Shown in pieces: positions 24,130 through 35,504 of a stretch of DNA of 64,000 nucleotides; position 1 is the first letter of the stretch, and every line of letters begins with the position of its first letter. Origin of the DNA: Saccharina japonica (Eukaryota > Sar > Phaeophyceae > Laminariales > Laminariaceae); NCBI GenBank assembly GCA_008828725.1, contig MEHQ01000433.1:1-64000 (forward strand). Direction: 5' to 3'. A program made the position numbers and the translations under genes. The notes under the pieces were generated by a model. The model worked only from the letters and a program-made list of their open reading frames with translations, made no database searches and was not told the DNA's origin.

Positions 24130-24400
24130 CAGCGCATAGAAATAAATGTTGGGCGGGTTGCCCGAACAATCGTGCTTCGAAGGAAGTTCATGTTTCGCGG
24201 AGGGTGTAACATGAGATATTGGAGCACCTCCTCATGGCCGGAGCTCATAAAATAAGCCACCACCCTTAGAAGGGCATTATGTTCTGGTCGAGTTGCGCGA
24301 ACAAGCTCCTTCGACGGAAGTTCATGTTTCGGGCGTATAAATTATTGGAGCTCCTCGTCATGGGAGCTCATAAAATAAGCCGCCACCCATGTAAGGCAGG
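24130..24400 (+). repeat. ~150 bp tandem duplication
   Basis: GGAAGTTCATGTTTCG, then ATTGGAGC-CTCCTC, then GGAGCTCATAAAATAAGCC and CCACCC occur twice in order (about 24,180-24,270 and 24,310-24,390). Confidence 0.75.
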
Positions 24401-24479
24401 CATTGTTCGACATGAGTACACCCCCCCCACACACCACCACCATGAACCGAATCAATTCATTCGAAGCTGTTATCCATGT

Positions 24480-24715
24480 GCAAGTCCGCCGAACAAGCGG
24501 TTCTTATTAATATATTATATATAGGATGCAGCTCGCCCTTCGTGCGTCTCGCCGAATACCTCGTAACGCTTCACGCTTGGTGCTATTATTTTTCGTAACG
24601 ACGTCTGCCTGGTCGGGGAAAATCCAACCTGCTCCGTCCCGGCATTGAAGGGGTGCGAGGGTATATATATGGTCATATGACTACGGCCATGCATGAATAT
24701 GAAGTACCCCCTCCT
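24480..24715 (-). repeat. G-tract dispersed repeat, reverse copy
   Basis: GCGGTTCTTATTAATA, then GGATGCAGCTC, CGCTTGGTGC, CTGCCTGGTCGG, CTCCGTCCCGGCATTGA, GGGTGCGAGGGT and ATGACTACGGCCATGCATGA follow in the reverse order of the + copies. Confidence 0.8.
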
Positions 24716-25625
24716 TCCGTTCTCCCTCCTGTAATTAAAAACAGACATTATTATATTACTAGTAACAAGACACAAAAACAGAATGCAGGCCACCTACGGT
24801 ACGTACCTGGTACCCCTCCCTGTGTACAACTAAAACTACTGGCAATCACCATATGTCTGGCCGAGCAACTAACTGCTGGTCAGCTAATACCCTCCTCGTA
24901 CTGTTCGCGTGATTATGCGAAGTCCAGAATGTTAACCAACACGCCTCATCCTCTCGTACAACAAACCACGGCTTATGCTCTGTTCGGTTTCTTTGATCTC
25001 TAATAATCCCCTCTTATTATCATGTGGCATAATATACGTTTCAACGCCGCTCACGCAAAAGATTAACGTCAACCAAAACAAAAAAAAAAACTGCCATAAA
25101 AGGGTCAATTACTCAAAACAAGCCCAGAATACTAACCAACACGCTTCATCCTCTCTTACAACAAAACACGCGGCTTATTCTCGTTTTGGTTCCTTTGATC
25201 TCTACAGTAGTAATCCTCTCCTATTTTCATGTTTGTATCATACTTGCCAATGCCACTCAAGCAAGATCAACCAAAAACACTCTGCCATGAAGGTCAATTA
25301 CTCAAAACAAGCCCAGAATATTAACCAAACACGCCTCATCCTCTCTTACAACAATTTATTATCGACTCGGTTCCTGTGATATCCAACATGTCCTCCTATT
25401 TGCATGTAGAGTAAGTAGTACAGTAGCAGTTTTCATAAGGAAGTGAGTTGATCAACTCTTTTCCAGAACCACCTCTAAATTCTACCCTATATACCGGTAA
25501 ACACATATTTTCATGCCGCGACTCGTGGAGTTAGGTATGCACGCACCCACGCCAGCGTCCGACTGAGCGTGAGCGTGATTATACATTTTTCATAACCACC
25601 CTTCACAAGCACTTGCCATGCAGTC

Positions 25626-25790
25626 GTGGTCCCTTTATAGTGCCGGTAAGGTTGCCCGCTATAGTGCCTGTGGAATCGCTTGACGCAGGTGAGATTCACC
25701 AGTGTGGTAGCATGTGCAGTAGTGCTGGTTGCCGATACAGTGCCGGTATTATTGTTGGTTTAAGCATACCGGTACTATAGAGGGACCTCC
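25626..25790. mobile_element. CCGGCACTATAGAGG palindromic element
   Basis: It begins GTGGTCCCTTTATAGTGCCG and ends with the inverse (ACCGGTACTATAGAGGGACC), with internal TAGTGCC repeats pairing again. Relatives lie at 28,270-28,476, 28,511-28,770 and 29,735-29,933. Confidence 0.75.
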
Positions 25791-27169
25791 TACTGCTGTA
25801 TCTCAACGCTGAAGTTTGACGCTACGCTATCGTACAGTGTGATAGGCATCCATAGCGAGAGGCGTTAAAATAACGCCATACCAGTACACTAGCAAACCTA
25901 CACTACGTAGGGGCATCGCTTGCATTGCCCGCAACCTGCACAACCTGTTAACAAAATAGAACTTGCAAAATATTTTTTGACCGCCTTACGACCTTGATTC
26001 GTGCTTCTTGACTCTTTTTTGGCACCGCAGAAAAAAACAAAACCACTCTAATTCCAAGTAATCCCCCCCCCCCCTGAAAAAATGGGTGCAATTATGCCTC
26101 TTAGCCCTTTTTCCATTGCAAAAAAAACTATAATTCCGAGGTAATTTATACCAAAAACAAAATGGGGGGAGATATATCTCGAAAGGGGTAAAACCATATT
26201 TTACCACTCCAAAAAAAAAACTGATCCAACCCTAATCCCAAGTAAGTTGTGCCCGAAAGAAGGGAAAGTATAGTCTCCCCAGCTGCTGTGATACAGGGCA
26301 GGTGCAAAACAGGCCCAATCCCATTAACGACCATGATCAGCAAAGAATGCTACAACCCCCTCCAAAAAGAAGAAGAAAAAAAAACGAAAAAAAAAAACTG
26401 AAACTTCACAACCTTTACATGTCTATCTATCCATCCATACCTCGATGAGCGTACGCCACCCCCATATCGAACTCCCACAACCTATACATGACTTTGTACA
26501 TCTCCATCTCGCTGAGTGCATGCAACTCCCTACATTTCGCTGAATACATACAAACAACCCAACCCGTCCCCGTCCCTCCCGATCTGGAAGAACCTCTACC
26601 TCGTTCCTTCACCTGTACATTCTTACATGCCAGGACCTGAACACTTTACCCCTCTCGTCTTACACGTTAGTCACTTTTTTGCGGCGCAATCGAAATAAAC
26701 GCCTTATTATCAAACTGAAACCCTTGTCCCATAGAGCCAACGATTATACACGAAACGGTTACACCCGTGCCTCTGTCACATATAGCTACAGTATAGCTAT
26801 AGACATGGCGTTGGCGGTACTACACCAGCACCAAAAATGGGCATAGTAATCGTTGCAGCTCGTTTGAAAGAAAAGCTTCATTGTATTGAAACCCCCCCTC
26901 CCTCCCTCCCCAGGCCCCATAGAGCCGTGATGAACACACAAAATGGTTGAACCTCATCCCTCCGGCACATACTTACTTGTAGCTAGCTAGCCAGCCATGG
27001 CGGTGGCGATGCTAGAGCCAAAAATTGGACATAAGTTACCGTTCGTCGCAGCCCGCTTGGCATGACATCCAACCACTCTTGATAACTCAATGCGATGCGA
27101 GTGTTCAGCTGTGCGGCGGACAAACCAACAGCAAGTAAAATCGCGGGAGGGCCAAAAGTGGGGGCACGA

Positions 27170-27655
27170 AGGAGGGGACGGGGGACGGGAGCGGGGATTG
27201 GGAGGGGGGGGCGGGGGGAGGGGAGGGGGTGGGGGGGAGGAGGGGCGGGGGAGAACAGGAATGGGAGGGGGGAAGGGGGGGGGGGAGGGGGGGGGGGGGG
27301 CGGGGTGAGGGGAGAGGGGGGGTGGGAGGAGGGGCGGGGGAGAACAGGAATGGGAGGGGGGAAGGGGGGGGGGGAGGGGGGGGGGGGGGCGGGGTGAGGG
27401 GAGAGGGGGGGTGGGAGGAGGGGCGGGGGAGAACAGGAATGGGAGGGGGGAAGGGGGGGGGGGAGGGGGGGGGGGGGGCGGGGTGAGGGGAGAGGGGGGG
27501 TGGGAGGAGGGGCGGGGGAGAACAGGAATGGGAGGGGGGAAGGGGGGGGGGGAGGGGGGGGGGGGGGCGGGGTGAGGGGAGAGGGGGGGTGGGAGGAGGG
27601 GCGGGGGAGAACAGGAATGGGAGGGGGGAAGGGGGGGGGGGAGGGGGGGGGGGGG
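27170..27655. repeat. 89-bp G-rich minisatellite, five units
   Basis: GAGAACAGGAATGGGAGG recurs at 27,251, 27,340, 27,429, 27,518 and 27,607, exactly 89 bp apart. Between these lie runs of 12-14 G, so the + strand has dozens of possible four-G-tract combinations and strong G-quadruplex potential. The long proline-rich frames on the - strand and glycine-rich frames on the + strand are products of this repeat. Confidence 0.95.
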
Positions 27656-28090
27656 GATGGGGTGAGATACGGACACGTATATTAGATGTGCAAGTGGTGT
27701 TTGAGCGTATTTTAAACGTGGAAACGTGGAGCTTAAGCTTTTTTTTTACCAATCCGCCCGTGGGAGGATTAGAAAAAAAAAAAAAAAAAAAAGGGGGGGG
27801 AGGGGGTGAGGGGTTAATAGGTAGAGGTGGGCCTCAACGAAAGTGTCAGACGCACTATGGCTACGCTTGTCTCAGCAGTTTGAAGTGGTGTAAACGTAAC
27901 TCACGGCTAAAACCTTGTGATGATTATGTAGCCATTTTTCTTTTCATTTTTTAAATGCCCTCTAGCGATGTTGATAGGGAAATGCGAGGCGTCGTCGAAT
28001 GTTGAACCAAATGAAAAAATGAAAGAGAAAAAACACGAACTCGCAGCTAACGATTTATTATTATATCAATTAAAATACTAGTTTTATAAG

Positions 28091-28240
28091 GACTGATCTG
28101 TTCCTAATTATAAGGAATACTCTGTTCCTAAATATAAGGACTACTCTGTCCAAAAATATAAGGACTTATCTGTCCCTAAATATATGAACATTTCGCATAT
28201 AAATACTTCATCCAAACTGTCCTTATATTTTGAGACAGAG
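28091..28240. mobile_element. Compound Stowaway-like MITE
   Basis: Several copies of CTGTTCCTAA-TATAAGGA or CTGTCCAAAAATATAAGGA lie in one orientation (28,096, 28,121, 28,146, 28,168). One inverted end (CCTTATATTTTGAGACAGAG) closes the element at about 28,240. It looks like serial end duplication or self-insertion. Confidence 0.65.
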
Positions 28241-28269
28241 TGATACTGTACCTGGTAAGGGTTAAGGCC

Positions 28270-28770
28270 GTGGGGGCACAGCAGTAGTAGTGCCGGTATT
28301 ATTGTTAGTGCCGGTATGATATGCGTCAGCCAACAATAATACCGGCACTATAGAGGCAACCGGCACTACTCCGCACACCGCCACACTGGATAATCCCATC
28401 TGATGTGCCAAGCCATCCCACCGGCACTAAAGCGGGCAGCCGGCACTAATCAACCGGCACTATAGGGGGACCACTACTGTAATATGAATACCGTTCTCTA
28501 AACTACAGTCGTGGTCCCTCTATAGTGCCGGTATACGCCAGCCAACAATACCGGCACTATATAGCGGCCACCGGCACTACTCCGCACACCACCACACTGG
28601 TTAGGTGCCAAGCCATCTCACCGGCACTATATATAGCGGGCAGCCGGCACTATAGAGGGGCCACAGGCACTATAGAGGGACCACTACTTGTGCTGTATTG
28701 GATATATAACACTATCGTAGCGGGCAGGCAGCACTATAGAGGGCAACCGGCACTATAGAGGGACCGCCAC
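28270..28770. mobile_element. Two adjacent CCGGCACTATAGAGG elements
   Basis: The two elements at 28,270-28,476 and 28,511-28,770 share CCAGCCAACAATA, CGGCACTACTCCGCACACC, ACACTGG, TGCCAAGCCATC and multiple CCGGCACTATA copies. The second ends 45 bp from the donor of the SURF2-domain exon at 28,815. Confidence 0.75.
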
Positions 28771-28814
28771 TAATACGGTATGATACTACTATGAATACCG
28801 TTCGCGAAGCCCAC

Positions 28815-31800
28815 CTGCTGGGCCCGATGTCTGCCATGATGGAGGCCATGGCTTCGCTGAAGGGCTGGCTGTTGATGTGCTGGTTGACAGCCGCCCTGCT
28901 CTTGAACATTCTCACACCGGTCAACTCGCAGAACACGAAGTGCTCATCGGCCGGGTCTTCCACCATAAACATGCCTTCGAACTCCTGTATAAATCCGACA
29001 GAAGAACAAAAATGTAGCAAGCAAAAACAAATATCATGTATTACTGTACCTGGTATATATATTACGATCTGGAAGCACAACAAGCAGGCGAGAAGAACCA
29101 GGCACGCAAATAGGTGTTTGTGTTCGTCGTCCAAAAAAATGGCTGATGAGGCGAGGGAGTCCGAACAGTTTTTTTTTTGTTTGGGGGGGGGAGGGGTCTT
29201 CAAACCCAAGTGCTTGGTTTTTGGAAAAATTTAAAAAAAAAACTTGTTTTGTGCTAAATCGGCCAGCGATCACAACAGCGATAGTGCTCCGTTTTTCTTG
29301 TCCATTCTGACCATTCTAGATAGTTGGGTGTCGAAAAAAAACTTCTCGGGACGCCCTCGAATGAGGACTGTAATATTCCAACTGTGGCGCCACCCTCTCC
29401 CATCTTAGGCTAATACAACGCCGAGCAGCGTGGAGGGTATGTTTTGTACTGACAGGTAACCAGAAGTACGGTAGTGCCGTTTATTGAACCGCATCAGGAT
29501 ACTGTGCCGTATCATACAACCGCACAAATAATTCCCTCCAGTTGCGTCATACCAGTGATACTGCTTGCTTCCGCCTCATGCCCGCGACAGCCGACAACAG
29601 GGCCCACCAACTGCTCCGAAAATACCTCCGGATGACCCATCCAAAACTGAAAAATATATCCCACACTAATTCCAAGTATTTTGTCCCCGAATATGTGGGA
29701 CCAGTTCTTAAGGAGTTAAGGTGCAAACAGCAGAGTAGTGGTCCCTCTATAGTGCCGGTTGCCCTCTATAGTGCCGGCTGCCCGCTATATATAGTGCCTG
29801 TGAAATCGCTAGGCACAAATGGAACCAGTGTGGCAGTGTGCGGAGTAGTGCCGGTTGCCGTTATAGTGCCGGTATTGTTGGCCAGCGCATACCGGCACTA
29901 TAGAGGGACCACCTGCACTATACAGGGATCACTACTGAAGTAGAAGAGGTGACGTCGTGAAAACGGCAGTCACGTTGGTGGGGACAAACTACTTGAAAAA
30001 CGAGCTCCGGTGGTCTAGCTGGTTATGACGTATGCCTCACACGCATAAGGTCGCGGGTTCGAGCCCCGCCCGGAGTACATTTTTTCTGAGGACCAACGCC
30101 CGAACGGGTGGGGTGGATGATCCGAGTCTGGCGGGAAGGCTTCTTGGCCTGGGTTTTTGTTGGTGGATGAGCTTCGGCAAGTTTCATACTACCCGGAGAG
30201 ATGACTCTTCGAGTGGCTATCCCCACCGCACCTGGCCCCTTCGGGGGTCAGGTTGAGTCAACATGCTCAGGTCTCCCGAGTAGTAGCAGCAGGGGCTGAT
30301 ACTTCCGAGGGGGCATGGAGTGAATCAACACACGTCACGAAGTGTGACGTGGAAGTGTGGAGGGCCCATCCGCCGGAGGATAGACATATATATATAGACT
30401 ACTCGTACTAACTTTTTTTTTCGTTTCGTTGCGCTATACTAGCTAGCGAGAGCGCGAAAGATGTTGAGGTTGTCATTGTTGCTTGAGGCTGGATGCTTTT
30501 ACTGTAGTACCACTACGGGGTAAGAAAACGGGCACAAACAAGGGCAGGCTGAGATTGAAAGGAGAATAAAAAATTCGAGAGTCGTTATACTGAATGAATT
30601 TCAATGTACAACACACCCGTTCTCAAAAAAGAAATCCCAGCCTTGGACCAAATTTCCCGTTATTTACATACCAGGTAGGTGCTGTACCTGTAGTTCAACC
30701 TCTAGTATCCTCTTCTATTATGGTCTAGACGAAATACGTACAGGACGTTGGGGTATAAGTATCCATACATAGCAGTCTATAAATCATCAATACACAATAA
30801 TCGGCACGAGGGATCTGCGTGCGTACACATGATACAAACTCGGTAGAAGGAAGAGCGAACGAACGCGGAAGGGTACGGGGAACACCAGGGTTATGTAGTG
30901 CTTTTTTTTTTTCTTTTCTTTGGCCAAAATTGACATCCAGATTGGCTTTTTTTCTTTCCCGTCGTCAGCACTCACCGACATGACGAACGGCCCCTCCACC
31001 AAGAGCCGCTGCACCTTCCTGCTCCCGATGTAGACAAGAATGGACATGTAATCCGGGGCAATCTTCTTCCCCGTGAGGGTACACAGCACCCGCCTCCCCC
31101 CGTCCGTAAACTTGAGGTACTGGCTACCGCCCACAAGACTCCTGGTTTCCTCGTCCATGGAAACCTGGGGAGGCGGTAGGAGCACCGCGTCGGTGGCGGC
31201 GGCGGCGGCGGAGGCGCTTTTCACAACGCTAACCGCGCCGCTCGTTGTAAGGGTTGCGTTCCTGGGCTCAACATTTTCCACCCTTGACACCGCTACCGCC
31301 TCCTCCTCCTTCTCCTCCTCCTCCTCCTCTTCCTCGGCCTCCTCAGTCCCTGCAAGTTTCGGGTTAGGATCCATTTCTTTCGTCGCTGACGGAGGCCCCA
31401 CCACCTCCCGCTCCTCGTTGTCCTCTGTAAGGGTCGTCGCGGCGGCGGGGTCAAGATCTTTTACCACCACCGACACCCCCACCACCTCCCCCTCTTCGTG
31501 CTCTGCCAGAGTCGCGACGGGGTCCACCTCTTTCGCCGTCGAGGCCTCCACCACCTCCTCCGCCTCCGCCTCTGCCACACCACGGCCGTCCGCGGCAAGC
31601 TGTGGTGCGCTTTCGTCCAGTGCTACCGGCGACGCGTCTGGCGAAACATCGGCATGCCCGTTCTCTTCTGAGGCCGTAGCGGCGGGAAGAGGAGGAGGAG
31701 GAACCACCACCACCACCACGCTTTCGCCAGTCTGTTCCTCCGTGGCGGTGGCGGTGGTGGTGGTGGTGGTGGTCGCTGTTTCAACAACCGCAGCAGGCTG

Positions 31801-33825
31801 TTCGGTAGCTGTTTCGACCACCACCTCCGCCTCAGGCTGTTCAGCACAAGACACGTCGTTTCCAACTCCGGCGGCAGCCCCCCCCACCACCACCACCACC
31901 ACTCCGTCTACCGGGATTTTTTCAATGGCAGTCGTAGCTGTTTCAGCGGCGGGTGGCAGCTTGGCACGAGGCATGTTGCTGAGCGCGTCCTCAACTGCCC
32001 TCGTCGCAATCTCCTTGGACACCACACCGATCTCGTTCTTGCCCACCATGGCGTCGCTACCGACGCCCTTTTTGGTCGGGGTCTCTACCGCTGTCGTCAT
32101 CTGCTCGGGCACCATACCGACGTCGTTTGTTTCCACGGCGTCTTCGCTACCGGTGCCCTCCTCGGTAGTGGACACACCCATCTCGTGCTGCTTCTGTTCC
32201 TCCTCCTCCTCGTCCTCGTCCTTCTCCTCCGGATGCGGAGAAGCCACTGTCGTCAAGGTAGTTGTAGTAGTGTCATAATCCGGGATGGTGTGAGCGTCCT
32301 CTGCCGGCGGTGCCACCACGGCCTCTTGTTGTTGCGGTTGATCCTTCTCCAGAGCAGGCTGCTGCTGCTGCTGCTGCTGCGAAGAAATGACGGTGGCATC
32401 CTCCTCCTTCTCCTCTTCCTCCTCGCCCGGTCCCTGTTCCTGGGTTTCACCGCCCACCGCCTCAGATGCCTCGTGCTGCTGTTGTTGTTCCTGCCGCGTT
32501 TTCTCAGAGACTACGACCACAGGCGTGGTATTCTTAACACCCTCGGTCGTGGTGGCGGCGGCGGCGGCGCCGGCAGGCCCGGCCTCTGGGACCGAGGCCC
32601 CCGGCAATTCTTCGGGGGTAAGGGTTTTTGTCGCCTGAGTCGAGGGACTGTTGCTGTCGTCGCCCTCCTCCTCCTCCTTCGTCGCCGCTACCACCGTTTC
32701 ATCCATCTCCGCCTTTCCCTCCTCCCCTTCCTCCTCCCCTTCCTCCTCCCCTTCCTCCACCTCTTCCTCCATCTCTTCCTCTCCGGCTTGTTCCGCAGCG
32801 ATGGCTGACGGTGCCGCCAGTGCTTGGGCCTCTGCCTCCTCCTCCTCTTCCTTCCCTTTCTCCTCCTCCGCACCCTCCCCCTCCTCTCCAGATTTCTCCG
32901 CAGTGACAGCCGACGGTGCCGACAATGGCTGCGCAGCTTCGAGAGTTTCTAGCGCCTCCTCCTCCTCCTCCTTCCCCCCCTTCTCCTTCTCCTCCGTCTC
33001 CTCCGCATCCTCCTCCTCCATTGCCTCCTCCTCTTCCTCCTCCTCCTCCTTCTCCTCTCCCTTCCCAGCTTGCTCCTCAGCGATAGCTGACGGCGAGGCA
33101 TCTACCTCGCTCGAGGCCACTACGCCTTGCTCGAGTTCTCGCGCTACCAGCCCTAGCGACGACGGAGATGCTCCCCCCGTCTCAGTTTCTTCCGCCGTCT
33201 GCGTCACCACCGAAGGCTCAACGAGAACCCCCTCCAGCGCCGCCGCCGGCAGAACGGGGCTGGTGGTGTCCTTTTCAGACTCGCCTTCATGAGCCGGCAC
33301 AGCAGCAGAGGATTTTGGAGAATCCTCGTGCTCGGGCGCCGCCGACTCATCGACAGCAGGCTCTGAACCAGCGGCAGCAGCCTCCGGCGTAGAGGGTTGC
33401 GAAGAACCCGCGTGCTCAGGTGCCGCCGACTCATCGACCTTAGCTGCCTCTGGCTCAGCGACCGCAGCAGCCTCCGGCTCAGCGACCGCAGCAGCCTCTG
33501 AATCAGCGACCGCAGCAGCCTCTGGTTCGGCGACCGCAGCGGGCTTTGAATCAGCGACCGCAGCAGCCTCTGATTCGGCGACCGCAGCAGCTTCTGCGGG
33601 TACGGAGCCGGCCGACCGGACAGGGGCGAGCTTCGCGGCGGGTGGCGACTGCAGGACGTTGACCTTGTTGACGTTGCTGAAAGGCTTCTTCTTCTTGTGA
33701 GACGCCGCCCCCGGGGTGGGGGGGGCGCCCCGGGGTGTGTTGATGGATATTTGACCGAGAGCCTTTTTCAAGGGAGTTGCCATGGTTTTGCGCGCCGGGG
33801 CTACGGCCACGTTCTCCTTGTCGCA

Positions 33826-33877
<52 letters not shown>

Positions 33878-35504
33878 CGCTTGGAGCATCTTGCGCTTCG
33901 TGTCTTCGGCACGGCATTTTCCTTCTGGGCAGCGGCAGCGGCTGTGGCTGTTGCTGCGGCGGCGGTGGCGGCGGCAGCGCTCTGCCGTCGTAGTCGAAAA
34001 GCGGAGGCGGGGCATGGACGCGAGAGTCGGAGTTGTTATTAATAGGGGAATCATGTCATGCGACAAACATGATACACTCATGCATGATCGTAATCGTCGT
34101 AACAAGCCGGTGTTCAGTTGTTGTTGTTGCTGTTGCTGTTGTTGTTGCTGTTGTTGTTGTTGTTGTTGCTGTTGCTGTTGTTGTTGCTGTTGTTGTTGTT
34201 GCTGTTGCTGTTGTTGTTGCTGTTGTTGTTGCTGTTGTTGTTGGTCTATTGTACTCTGTAGTATTACAGCAGTACTCGTTGCTACAACCTAGCCAGTCGT
34301 CACGAAAAGAGACAAGGAGTCTAGAGGTCTACAGGTATACATACGCTATCATGGATGAACAGTACTTCGTACACGCGGAGACGAAAACGCAACAACGCCT
34401 AGTCGGGGTATGCTACCGGGACGACAGCAGTATGCCAGGTACTACTGGACTGCTGATGCTGCTGCTGTACAGCTAGCTGTGGAAACAAGGGTGGATGCTC
34501 GTGGAATCCACTGACAATGAGCGGCCGAACGGCGAACAGTACGTGCGAGTAGCGTGCATGAACACATTGACGGAACAAACGAATAACTCCGCATCATCTC
34601 CGCGCCACCATCGTACGTTGGCCACCACACCTATCCAAACGGCTCGGATGAAGCACAGAGTTATTACGTACATACAGGAGCAGGCGAGTTTATCGCTTTT
34701 TTTTCTTGCCCGCGCAGGGCCTTGGAAGTACCTCACACGACAAGCACGTGCTCAGTTTTAAAGGATAGCATGCCGGGGGGTGTGCATGGTGTATGGTGTT
34801 GTGCGGGCTGTGTGCTGTGCGCGTAGCCGAGGGCATACATACTTCGTGCGGGAGGCGGGAGGGTGGTCTTGTAGTTCAGGGCAAGTATGATACGGGGAAA
34901 CTTTTGACGCGCCCATCTGCCACCATAGCATACGAGTACGTACTCATCATGTGTACTCGAACTTCTGTGTGTTTGTACAACAGGCCGTCGTGGCCTGCTG
35001 TCATCCAGGTATGATACCCCGACTGGGCTTTATTTGTTTGGCTGTGTTGTCCTACCCAGGCTATGACAGACTCCTTGTGCCCTTCGTGATCACTGACTTC
35101 GTACTGCTGTAGATTCTGGCAACGTGCTCTTGGGGTCAGCAACAACAGCAACTTGACACGAGTACAGGAACGTATTGATTTCGCGGGGAAATTCGCACAC
35201 CGCACACAACCGTCGTGCAATTTGATCTTCCAAAGACTCGCTGCTCGGGTTCGAGGGGCTGCGTCGCTCTGAACTATGGCCGACGACTGCTGGCAAACTT
35301 GTACTGCTGTGCAACAGTGCTGCTGTTGTTGCTGTTGTCGTCTACGCACAGGAGTATCCACTGCTGTTGTGTACTGTGGCGTACCTCCGTTAGGCGACGG
35401 ATGAGCTGCTCCTTCTTCCCGTTAGCCTTCACACTCCGAGCCTTCGCCAGAGCCTGCAGCTCCCTGTAGCTCAAGCTTTCGAAATTCTCAGACGCTACCT
35501 CCAT
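28815..35504 (-). CDS. SAP-motif + acidic low-complexity + SURF2-domain protein (3' end unresolved)
   Basis: Exons on the - strand are 35504-35385, 33924-30976 and 28984-28815, giving at least 1,079 aa; the last visible exon ends in phase 2, so more may follow. Residues 1-40 hold a SAP motif (LSYRELQALAKA, VKANGKKEQLIRRL), usually a DNA/chromatin-binding element. Next come a 16-Gln CAG tract, a basic stretch and about 900 residues of Glu/Ala/Val low complexity with repeated AAAVAEPE units. From about residue 984 is a SURF2 domain: RVLCTLTGKK, a YIGSRKVQRLL block, then, across the splice, EFEG, HFVFCELTG and QHINSQPFSEAM. The duplicated Cys-x-LTG pattern and its spacing match SURF2, a nucleolar/ribosome-associated family normally of about 250 aa with the domain at its N-terminus. 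The SURF2 splice is well supported. The SAP exon joins in phase but could be a separate gene; then ATG 33783 (ACCATGG) would be the start. Confidence 0.75.
29735..29933. mobile_element. CCGGCACTATAGAGG element in a SURF2-gene intron
   Basis: It starts GTAGTGGTCCCTCTATAGTG and ends CGGCACTATAGAGGGACCAC as its inverse. Directly to its left (29,626-29,719) is a 90-bp palindromic MITE with AGAACTGAAAA- and AGTTCTTAAGGAGTTAA-type ends. Confidence 0.8.
30004..30077 (+). tRNA. tRNA-Val (anticodon CAC)
   Basis: A full cloverleaf of 74 nt without an intron. The acceptor stem GCTCCGG pairs with CCGGAGT (one G-T pair), with discriminator A at 30,077. The anticodon stem TATGC/GCATA closes the loop CTCACAC, giving anticodon CAC, which reads GTG valine codons. 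The T-arm is GCGGG-TTCGAGC-CCCGC. Internal promoter boxes are present (TGGTCTAGCTGG and GGTTCGAGCCC), and a run of T at 30,081-30,086 is a pol III terminator. CCA is not encoded, as expected for a nuclear gene. It lies inside an intron of the SURF2-domain gene on the opposite strand. Confidence 0.95.
30500..30720. mobile_element. Degenerate TA-flanked MITE (family A) in a SURF2-gene intron
   Basis: AGGCTGAGATTGAAAGGAGA, TTCGAGAGTCGTTATACTGA and AAATCCCAGCC-TTGGACCA match the interior of the intact elements at 46,930-47,093 and 60,074-60,244. The terminal CAGGACACCT ends are eroded. Confidence 0.65.
34113..34250. repeat. TTG/CTG trinucleotide microsatellite
   Basis: About 138 bp of mixed TTG and CTG triplets, in the intron between the SAP exon and the large exon of the SAP/SURF2 gene model. 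Read in other frames it gives long Cys or Val runs, which I do not regard as coding. Confidence 0.9.

Larger units (their letters stand above)
20616..28814. other. 8.2 kb repeat-filled region between convergent NSE3 and SURF2-domain genes
   Basis: I find no exon I can support here. It contains ATTGG/CCAAT repeats (20,990-21,420), G-tract dispersed repeats (21,903-22,160, 23,788-23,965, 24,480-24,715), a ~150 bp tandem duplication (24,130-24,400), a triplicated ~150-190 bp unit (24,915-25,400), CCGGCACTATAGAGG elements (25,626-25,790, 28,270-28,476, 28,511-28,770), duplicated blocks at 26,400-27,080 and a G-rich minisatellite (27,170-27,655). The last exon or exons of the SURF2-domain gene could lie here undetected. 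Confidence 0.6.

Noticed and set aside
26987..27752. Proline-rich frames of 215-229 aa on the - strand and glycine-rich frames on the + strand
   Set aside because: They are produced entirely by the 89-bp G-rich minisatellite; the period is not a multiple of three, so all frames stay open.
31073..32278. 401-aa Ser/Thr/Ala-rich frame on the + strand
   Set aside because: It is the antisense shadow of the Glu-rich SURF2-gene exon. It has no homology and no splice structure.
33551..34292. Poly-Ala, poly-Leu and poly-Cys frames around the CAG and TTG tracts
   Set aside because: They are alternate-frame readings of trinucleotide repeats; only the Gln frame continues into the SURF2 domain.
35090..35361. 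Possible second exon of a separate SAP gene (frames with LEDQIARRLCAVC or VRCANFPAKS)
   Set aside because: No acceptor gives the needed phase for the first of these, and the other reads into low-complexity sequence. Joining the SAP exon to the SURF2 frame is simpler.
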